From Asterionellopsis glacialis (Eukaryota; Bacillariophyta; Plagiogrammaphyceae; Rhaphoneidales; Asterionellopsidaceae), in assembly GCA_014885115.2 (NCBI GenBank), contig WKLE02001056.1, positions 1-24,684 of the forward strand: a stretch of 24,684 bases of DNA, in the 5' to 3' direction. Made by a program: the position numbers and the translations under genes. This document shows, in pieces, positions 1 through 8,628 of the stretch; the first letter of the stretch is position 1; each line of letters starts with the position of its first letter. The notes under the pieces are model-generated. The model was not told the origin of the DNA, ran no database searches, and was given only the letters and a program-made list of their open reading frames with translations.

Positions 1-1240
1 AAATCGGTGAATTGTCGGATATTTGCTTAACTTCTAAAATAGCTCATAATTTATTCACTCCAATAAAATCTACTTCCTTTTTCCAATACTTTTCTATCAC
101 TTTTCAAATTTGTCTGCAGCATAGTGCAGGGTGCTTGAAATTCTTACATCTTCTGCAATTTGTTTCTTGTACCGCTTTTCACTCTCACCCTTCTCAATTT
201 TTTGTTGGTGAATAAATTCATTGCATTTTGTCTGGCTGTCATAGCACATCTGGTGTTTGAAGTATTTTACCACTACTACATTTGTCTTAAAATAGACGCC
301 AGTATGTCAGACTCTTTCCAGGAGATAGGCAATCATAACCCTCCATTTCCAAGCAAGGAATCTATGTGTTCCCCAAAATTCCACATTATGCTCATCTTTC
401 CAAAGATACTTTTGACATATACTAAAAAAAATGCTCAAGCTGTACAGTACACCCAATTCTGCATCTGGAACAGTATGACATCATTATCCCTTAATTCAGG
501 TGGATACCTTATGAGTCTGACTTTCCAGATTATATCAGCAACAAGGAAAATCTTTTATTAAATACCAGTAGCATCCTTGTCCCAATAACATTTCTCATAA
601 AAATACTATTCTTGTTGTTTAAATATGATATGGGACAGACCAATTAAGACAGAAAATGCAATCAGCCAAAACCTTATTCTGGAAGGGTATACCCTAACTC
701 TTTTGGAACAAGATGTGCTGGATTCATTCTGTTAGAAGCCTTGAAGTTGCTTATCATGCTGATTATTAAATTCCAAGCTTGACTTTGTAGCATAAAGCTT
801 CTTATTGGTGGGTTGGGACAGTAAGCAGTGTTTGTTGCAATAACTGACTTATTTAATTGGTTGTGGAACATCCTCTCCACTTCCTCTTTGAGGTTTTTAG
901 ACTTGGCACAAAAAAAAAAACTACTGCAATTTAGATGTCTTTGGCTGCTACAATAAAATTAGTAATATTTTTGTGACCAACTACCTTTTTGCAGAGTTTC
1001 ACATTGCTCTGTTCTCTGCTGTTCCTCAAGAAGTGTTGTAATATTTTCTCTTGTCATTTTAAGTTTCAAAGGGGGATTGTTATGGAGCTACTGTGTAGAC
1101 AAGATGCTGTCATATTAAAAAAAAACATTTTCATATATTTTACTAGTAATAGCACATTATTATTATTATACAAAGCTCTGGTTACTATACTAGTTTGATG
1201 ATTGCTTATGCCATAGTTTTGACAAAACAAAATATTAGGG

Positions 1241-1404
1241 AGGAAGTTGCTTGATGATGCAGTAGAGTCAGTTCATGACGCACGTCGAAATTCACTGATG
1301 GAGGAAAACCATGTCAAATTTATTGTGTGTACTGTGGAGGGTTAATTGTTACATTCGTTTACAGTGACAAAAGCGAACACTTCTCACATTCATTCCATCC
1401 GTAG
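1241..1404 (+). pseudogene. Frame-broken coding-like fragment with a Cys cluster
   Basis: Two overlapping plus-strand frames look protein-like in succession. From 1241 one frame reads RKLLDDAVESVHDARRNS and later stops. From 1291 a second frame reads FTDGGKPCQIYCVYCGG and ends at a stop at 1402-1404. A Cx3Cx2C spacing is visible (CQIYCVYC). A switch of frame near 1290 would link the two, as expected of a decayed coding sequence such as the Cys-rich tail of a transposase. The family is not recognised, and chance is a real alternative in this AT-rich spacer. Confidence 0.2.
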
Positions 1405-2227
1405 TATCTAATGATTCACGAGGGTGGTCCTAAAAGTCATATCTACAAGCTACCGGGATTTTATGACACTTTCGTTGAAATATCTTGCACGCCTCCTACC
1501 ATGTACGTATTGTACGTATAGGTAAATTCTGTAATCTTCTACAATATTGAAGATAATACCATATTAACCGCTTTTCTACGTGGATCATCTCCTGGTATTA
1601 CCTAACGTTATTCTACGGATTATTTTTTCCTATAGAGATAGTGTTGATAAGAACTGAAAACATTACGCATGATTGCATCACATTCTATTGAAATTTTTAG
1701 TCGAATCGTGCTGTAAATTATTGATATTGTCTTTCGTACTGCTTCATTACGAACAAGAAAGAGTTCCTATCATCAGAATTGAATCTCGAATATTTATGGT
1801 ACATATTATCTGATCGTTCTTTTCAGTTCGCTTTTGATGAACATTATTTTTTTACACTAATGATAGAAGAGAAATACTGTACTAAGTAAACGTACAGTAC
1901 CTTAATACCTGATAGTACATACAAGTACTTATATTTAAGTATTATGGGAGGTATCTGATATTTAGGAAAGTGCATGATTTGAGATTATCTTTAGATGGGA
2001 CTGGTATAAGTTTTTCGTTGGTTGGACAACGACTGTCATTAGTTTTTATTCCTGTACGCGAAAGCGAACACTATTTTCAACGTGATCTTTATACTGTTCT
2101 CTACGGTACATGAATTCTCTCCGGTACGGGAAATGATGCTGGTAAAAGCATGTTCGCCGTCGGCCGGCTAGTCCAACCAGTATAAGCTACCGTAGGTTTT
2201 ACAGTAGGTCCTTGAGTAACTCTTAGT

Positions 2228-2281
2228 CTCTCTAGAGAGAGAGCTCTAGTTACGACTACCTCTACCTCTCTAGAGAGAGAG
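2228..2281. repeat. Two copies of a CTCTCTAGAGAG palindrome
   Basis: The 16-base string CTCTCTAGAGAGAGAG occurs at 2228-2243 and again at 2266-2281. Each copy contains the perfect 12-base palindrome CTCTCTAGAGAG. The two copies start 38 bases apart and lie about 500 bases upstream of the kinase start codon. They could be paired protein-binding sites, cruciform-forming DNA, or a CT/GA microsatellite that folded on itself. Confidence 0.8.
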
Positions 2282-2449
2282 AATCCAACAAGATCTTACC
2301 AGAGGCACTGGTACTAACTACCAGGTACGGCGAATCGCTCGATCCAGCTGTTGGTTCCTCCCTGCTTACTGACAGTACGAATATGCTTGTAGCTTGAAGG
2401 GGCTTGATTGAGAGAAGTTACTCGCTTTCTCTTCTGTGTGCTCTACAGA

Positions 2450-2633
2450 CCGTTGACACCGGAGACCATCCACATTGCCAATACCGAAAAAAGAGAAGAC
2501 TTATACCTTCTTACTAATTTGCCAAGAGATCCCAAGGAAATAGGTTCTCTAGAGGAGTTGGAGATTTTCGTTGAAAGATATATTTCATACGAGCATCAAA
2601 GCAGCATCACTGCAGATAGAATTCATATATATC
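2450..2633 (+). other. Exon-like open segment upstream of the kinase
   Basis: This segment is open in one frame and reads like protein (for example NTEKREDLYLLTNLP, then SLEELEIFVERYI). A pyrimidine-rich tract ending in TCTACAG precedes it, resembling a splice acceptor. GTAAGC follows at 2634, resembling a donor. The frame has no ATG, and splicing to the obvious AG sites before 2750 did not keep it in frame with the kinase. It could be a 5' exon of an alternative transcript, an exon of an unrecognised gene, or chance. No domain is recognised. Confidence 0.2.
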
Positions 2634-2749
2634 GTAAGCGACTCCATTAGGGATTGGATCTATCGCAACGCATAGCATTTTGTCACGAATTTTTTAGCCG
2701 CGAGCAACACCAATTAAAAACCCACCAACAGAAGAACACGAAGTTAAAA

Positions 2750-4687
2750 ATGGCCAGTGAACAACCCCCTCCCGCACCTGTAGGTCCTCCTGACGAGTCC
2801 CCTCAGCCTTACATGACACCTCATCAACTGAAACATCGTATGAGCCGCGCTACTCCATCCGTATTCAATCTCACGGACGGAGTCAAATCTGACACGGCTG
2901 TCATGTCGAAAACATATAGGACAACTTCCACCTTTATTCAATTTGGTACTGGTAATGTCAACTCCAATGAAGCCGAACTCGAACGTATCATCAATTCAGT
3001 CAGTAAGACTCTCGACGAACTCGTGGACGACGGGAGTGAAGACAAAGACATTATCAGTCTTACATTTGAACCTGAGGGTTGTGTCTGGATTATGGAATTG
3101 AACAAATCCTTTGCGTCATCCGACGAGTATGTTTTGAAAACAACTTGTCACATGTCCGAATTAAATGCCGACGGTGAGGCCAATTATGTTGTAGAAACAG
3201 TAATTGATACGAGAGACGGAGAGAAGGCCATTGATAAGGACCGTCCTTTCAAAGACATCCAGTCCGTATTTGAAGACATACAATTGCAAGTCCGCAAGGC
3301 TGTGGTTAGGTGTGAATTCCCCGAATTCAACGAAGGTTGCAAAGGACGGCCATTCCGTGAAGTTTACCAATTAAATGCAAGGGTGCGTCTTTCTTTTTTG
3401 GTGTCTATTTCGATTTTGAAATTTATCTGTTTCTAGAAGTGGTGGACCTCTGCTCCTTCTTTTTTACCTTTACTTTTAAAATATTTTCATGCACTCACAC
3501 GAAACACAATTTCTGCTTTCTTATTCCAAATAAATCATTTTACTTTGGTTGGTTGATTTTAATTCGTTTCAATAAAAACACAGCTCAAGTCAGGATCCTT
3601 TGCTACGGTTTGCAGAGGAACACACCGTGCTACAGGCAAAAAGGTAGCCATCAAGTGCGTCCTTCGCAAGGATTTACCTGCCGCAGACGATGCAGCTATT
3701 TTCGATGAAGTTGCCATCCTTGCTTCTCTTAGACATCCTCATGTCTGTCCTCTCCTTGACTTTTTTGATGAAAAGGACTGTTACTTTCTTGTCATGGAAC
3801 TTATGGATGGTGGAGATCTCTTTGATCGTATCGGTGCTAAAAAGTCATACACCGAGGCTGATGCGAGAGATTTGTGTGTAAAGATGCTCCAAGCCATGGC
3901 CTATTGTCATTCCAAGAAGATTGCGCATTGTGACATGAAACCCAAAAATCTCCTGTTAGTTTCTGATGAAAGTGACAATGATATCAAGCTTGCAGATTTC
4001 GGTTTTGCGGCAAGAGTTTACGAACCCAAAACATTGACCAAACAGTGCGGTACTCCATTCTTTGTTTCACCTGAAATTCTAATGAGAGAAAAGTATGATC
4101 AAAAGTCGGATATGTGGAGTGTAGGATGCATCGTATATTTGTTGTTGGGTGGTAACTTACCCTTTATGGGACGAAGTCAAAAGGAACTATTCCGTGCCAT
4201 TGTTGTTGGAAAGTATGAATATCCATCGGATTGTGGATGGGATGATGTGTCAGATGAAGCTAAGGATTTGATTTCCAAATTGCTCGTCACAGACCCTGAT
4301 AAGCGTATGTCAGCAAAGGAGGCCTTGGAGCACAAGTGGATCACAGCACACGCAGATCTTCTACAAGCCAGATTGATTGGTGCTTCGAAGAGATTGAAGA
4401 CTTACAACGCAAGGATGAAGTTGCGATCAGCCATGATTGCCGTCGACTGGGTCAGTAGTATCAGCAGGAGGATGAGTTGGATGTCCACCCAGAAGAGAGC
4501 TTCAGGTACAGCTGGAGCTGGAGGTGCTGGAGGTGGACTTGCAGGTATGGCAGTGGCTCTTAGTAAAATGAAAATTAGTGAAGGAGATGAGAAGGCGGGA
4601 GACCAAAGTGGAACAACAGATGCAAAAGCGGATGAAGAAGGTGCAAAAGCAGCAGATGAAACAGTAGAGGAGAAACCGAAAGACTAA
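2750..4687 (+). CDS. CaMK-like Ser/Thr protein kinase with novel N-terminal region
   Basis: Two exons, 2750-3382 and 3584-4687, joined in phase 0 across a 201-bp intron (donor GTGCGT, acceptor ACACAG), give about 578 residues. The first ATG in the frame is at 2750 (AAAATGGCC). Residues 1-211 match no domain I recognise. The kinase domain spans about 207-465. It shows KSGSFATV as the glycine loop, VAIK with catalytic Lys235, HCDMKPKN (Asp328, Asn333), DFG at 349-351, SPE in place of APE, and the C-lobe GGNLPF pattern typical of CaMK-group kinases. The tail is rich in Gly, Ala and Glu. No EF-hands follow, so it is not a CDPK. Two oddities are that the loop's first Gly is Lys213, and that HRD is HCD, making it a non-RD kinase. 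An alternative acceptor six bases downstream (CTCAAG) is possible. Kinase identity is sure; substrate and pathway are unknown. Confidence 0.88.
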
Positions 4688-5161
4688 AATTTTTGGGAAA
4701 GGGGAAATTATACCCTCGTCTTTAATCAATGTTGAAGCTCGAGCATGAGATTCATATCTATTTGTCTAAGGCATGTAAGGGCTGTGATATCTTATAGCTC
4801 AAATTACAAATATTCTTTTTCATAAATTTCGTTTGATGTGTTTGGTTGGAATAGATCAACTACGATTGCTGTTTTAATTGTTGTTTGTTCAACAGGTGTA
4901 TATGACGATCAAGTTCTCTTGTTCAAATGACGAAACTGCAATTCCGCGTAAAGACTTCATCTTGTATATGTTGTCGCCGGAGAATTAAAATCGATTAAGT
5001 GGAGACTCCCATGGCAACATACTTTCGCAGAGGAATCATATTGAAGTTTCCTTTGGCTCAAACATGAGAAACAGAAAATGAAGCAAAAACGCATTCATCG
5101 TTCACTGCACTGTTTATTGAACCCTTGGATTATTTTATTCGTGAAAATTAAGAAAATGTAT
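4688..5161. other. Convergent 3' spacer between kinase and Cdc48 genes
   Basis: The two genes end toward each other here, so the spacer should hold both 3' UTRs and polyadenylation sites. No ORF with family features, RNA gene or strong hairpin was seen. Confidence 0.6.
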
Positions 5162-8115
5162 TTAGGCATAAAGGTCATCGTTTTCCTCATCCTCTTCTTC
5201 TACCGCAGGCAGAGCATCATCGAACTTGAAATTTGTAGCAGCTTCTCCTCTTCCAGCCTTTTGTTTCTCTGCAAATTCTTCAAACAATGCAAGGTCCTTC
5301 TCGCTCACACTACGACGAGCCTTGGACATGGCAAAGTTGAAATGTCTCTTTGTAATGAGCATATTCTTCCCTGTGTGGTTTTCGATTTCATCTTCTTCGA
5401 TTTCGCCAGCTTCAATCTTTTTGCGTCTTTCCTCCTCTTCAAGGATGGCCTCGCGAATGGCAAGCTTTGATGCAGATGTACAAACTTCTGTAATATCAGC
5501 ACCACTGAATCCATGTGTAGATCGAGCAAGAACTTCAATATTGACTTCAGGATCGACGGGAGCTTTCCTGAGAGCAGCCTTGAAGATAGAAATACGACTT
5601 TGAAGATCTGGGAGAGGAATATAGATAAGCTGATCTAGACGACCAGGACGAATAACGGCGGGATCCAAAATATCTGGGCGATTCGTAGCACCAATTACAA
5701 ACACATTCTTGCGAGCACCAACACCATCAATTTCAGTAAGAATTTGGTTGATAACACGATCTCCGGCCTCACTACCACCAGCACCACCTGCGTATTTGGA
5801 GAAATTGCAAAGCATAAAAAAGGTGAGTAAGCTCATTCATTACTTCAAGTATCATCAGAACCAGATTAAAATCACATAATTTGTACTTACCACTACCACG
5901 GGTTTTAGCAATTGAGTCCATTTCATCGAACATTAAAATACATGGAGAAGCTGCGCGAGCCTTGTCGAATAATTCACGTACGTTGGCCTCAGATTCACCG
6001 AACCATTGTGTGAGAAGCTCAGGACCCTTGACACTGAGGAAGTTGGCACCGCACTCATTCGCAATAGCCTTTGCCAGCAATGTCTTACCACAACCGGGAG
6101 GTCCATAGAAAAGAACACCCTTACTTGGATTCATACCAAACTTGATGTATTTGTCAGCATGCTCCACTGGATACTGAACGGTTTCGTGAAGTTCTCGCTT
6201 GACGTCCTCAAGACCTCCAACATCCTCCCATTTAACGTCAGGACATTCAACCTGACTCTCACGCAGAGAAGAAGGATGGACAACACCCATTGCATGGTCA
6301 AAGTGCTTTCCCTCAACAACAATGCTATCAAGGATCTTCTTGTCAACATGGTCTTCATCGAAGTCAAGCAATCCCATTTTGCTACGGATGCACTCGAGAG
6401 CAGCCTCCATACAAAGCTGTTGGAGATCAGCACCAACGTAACCGTGACTACCTCTGGCCAAGACTTCCAAATCAACATCCTTTCCAAGTCGCATATCGCG
6501 TGTCTTAATTTGAAGAATCTCTAGCCGACCCTGCTCATCAGGGACGCCCATATCAAGTTCACGATCAAAACGTCCTGGACGACGAAGGGCGGGCTCAATC
6601 ACGGAAGGACGGTTTGTGGCGGCCATAACCACAACTCTCGATGTAGGTTTCATTCCATCCATAAGAGTCAAGAGCTGAGAAACAATACGCTTTTCAACTT
6701 CGCCTCCTGCTTTTTCACGCTTAGGTGCGATTGAATCAATTTCATCAATGAAAATGATGGCTCCGCCATAGTCTGCAGCATTAGCTTCAGCGTCTTCGAA
6801 AGCACGGCGAAGATTCGTTTCACTTTCTCCTGCACGCTTTGAAATAACTTCAGGACCATTGATAACGAAGAAGTATGCACCAGTTTCGGCTGCCACAGCA
6901 CGAGCCATAGCTGTTTTACCACAACCGGAAGGTCCTGTCAAGAGGACACCACGAGGGGGGTTGATTCCAAGTTTTCCCCAGAGTTCGGGGTGACGAAGGG
7001 GAAGCTCCACAAGCTCACGAACAGCAGCCAAGTGCTTAGATGCACCTCCAATAGTATCGTAACCAGCTCCCTCCAAATCGTCCATATCATCCCTATCGAT
7101 GGCTTCTCCGTCGGACTCGATAATGGTATCATCTACAACAACACAAGCATTATCGTTGTCGACTTCAACACTGTCGATTTCAATTACTTGGAATTCAAGT
7201 TCTCCAAGGGGTCCATCAATGTGGAACGAGTCTCCTCTGTGAATAGTTCTAAATTTTCCTTCAAAATATGGTTTCAAGTAATCTTCAAATACGTTGGCCT
7301 CTTCCGGTGTTTCGACTCCGGCTGATGCAAGAGAATCAGAATATGGCAAGATAAGGATATTTTTACCGAACTTAACATTGGGGGCTGGCACAACTGTGAC
7401 CTGATCACCCGCACGAACACCGCAGTTCTTCATGGTATCCTTTGACATACCAATTCCTGCCCCTGCATTGTCTGATAGGGCACCGGCATCAGTATCTGAT
7501 ACGGCAGCTACGGTTGCAAAAGTTTTCTTTCCACGTTTTCCCTTGATAGAAACAGTGTCACCATCAAAGACTTCCATAGCTTCCATTGCACTCTCCGTCA
7601 TACCCACAACAGAGTGACCTTCGTCACCAGAATATGTAAATACTTGCATAGAGTTACGACCTGAAGCACCCTTAAGAATTGCCTCAGAAAGATCCACTTC
7701 ATCTTCTTCCGGTTTTTTCTTTGTGCTAGTTTTCTTTGTAACTTTTTTAGAGGATGATTTCGACTTCTTTTTCTTTTTCTTTACTACCTTTGGGATTACC
7801 TCTTCTTCTTCATCGGCGGCAGCTGTTGCCCGATAGTAAATTTTCAATTAGAAAGGAAAAATACGATGAGAATCCTCTTAAAAAAATCACGAACGTTTTA
7901 TCCCCCTTAAATGCGTTTTCTCTCACTCGTCACACGACACACCCAATCTTCTCACCGCCAACCTACTTACCAGTAGAACCACCACGAAGTGTAGATGCAA
8001 GGGTCCATCCTGTGGTTGGTCTAAGCGGAGCAACTCCAAATTGTCTAGAAAAGGTTGAAGCATTTGTGCTTGTGATACCCAAAGCAGCAACAAGAGCCAC
8101 TGTTGCAACCTTCAT
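5162..8115 (-). CDS. Cdc48/p97 AAA+ ATPase with plastid-type bipartite presequence (symbiont Cdc48)
   Basis: Three exons on the minus strand: 8115-7971, 7822-5891 and 5787-5162. The introns (148 and 103 bp) both begin GTAAGT. The join yields 900 residues. Residues 1-19 form a signal peptide (MK, hydrophobic VATVALVAALGI, then TSTNA). It runs into STFSRQFGVAP, a relative of the diatom ASAFAP motif, and then a Ser/Thr/Arg transit-like segment. A Lys-rich linker and the Cdc48 N domain (roughly 90-270) follow. D1 has P-loop GPSGCGKT (345-352) and Walker B FIDEID (406-411). D2 has GPPGCGKT (622-629) and FDEMD (680-684). Both rings keep RPGR arginine fingers. The protein ends DDLYA, matching the cofactor-binding C-terminal DDLY of p97. 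Known: secondary-red-plastid algae use a symbiont-derived Cdc48 (SELMA) in the periplastidal compartment to pull preproteins across the second-outermost plastid membrane. That role is inferred here from the presequence. Confidence 0.93.
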
Positions 8116-8628
8116 CTTATTTTTTCGATATCTCTTTCAATTCAGTTTAGTGTATTGAATGGAGAAGTTAAAGAAGCTCAACAGAACGATTAGTTGCTTT
8201 CACACAACAACAACAGGTAATAGCCTTCCTTTTGCAGCTCCAACAGCACGAGTCTGTCAAAGAAAAAAAGCAACGTGTAACCTCTTAGTTCTCGATTGGG
8301 TGATGTCCGGCCATCCAGTCCCCTCTGCACAGTTTGTACCAAGAAGTACGTCAGAAGCACAAGTTGAAGCTTATAGCGACGGACCACTCTAGAAAATTTT
8401 ATTGAGCAACAAGCACTCAAACAAACAAAGCGCTCCAGCTGGAATAAACGTCTGTCCGCAGGTCTGACACATCACTCCCCTTGAGGTACATTTATTTCTG
8501 GTCACCCTAAAGAATGATCGGGAAAGTGTGTTTTTGAGAGAGAGAAAAAAACGATTTCAACTTTTTCAAACTTTCATCATTTTCATGGGTTTCCACATCT
8601 TCCTAACGACGAATGATTCGAAACGACA
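8116..8628. promoter_or_regulatory. Divergent promoter spacer, Cdc48 / glycosyltransferase
   Basis: This 513-bp gap separates two start codons facing away from each other, so it should contain both promoters and 5' leaders. A GAGAGAGAGAAAAAAACG tract near 8535-8552 and CT-rich stretches lie before the plus-strand ATG. No TATA box or known motif could be assigned, and short open frames inside lack any family signal. Confidence 0.5.

Larger units (their letters stand above)
1..2407. other. AT-rich spacer without a convincing gene
   Basis: No intact gene with an ATG start and recognisable domain was found here. The DNA is AT-rich with many homopolymer runs. Short protein-like stretches occur. 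On the minus strand an open frame from about 924 to 674 reads as a lysine/glutamate-rich then asparagine-rich peptide. Another minus-strand frame around 420-310 is rich in Trp (WKDEHNVEFWGTHR). A plus-strand Cys-containing stretch lies at 1241-1404. None could be assigned to a family. They may be remnants of a mobile element, or chance. From about 1500 onward the tetramer GTAC is frequent. Confidence 0.5.

Noticed and set aside
160..561. 133-residue plus-strand frame at the left edge
   Set aside because: It starts without ATG. Hydrophobic, AT-driven composition with no domain; the minus strand there looks at least as protein-like, so neither was called a gene.
2654..2749. N-terminal extension of the kinase
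   Set aside because: The upstream in-frame stretch has no ATG; the first ATG at 2750 has a good context.
5078..5603. Plus-strand open frames across the Cdc48 3' exon
   Set aside because: They are antisense shadows of the well-supported Cdc48 coding sequence and have no family features.
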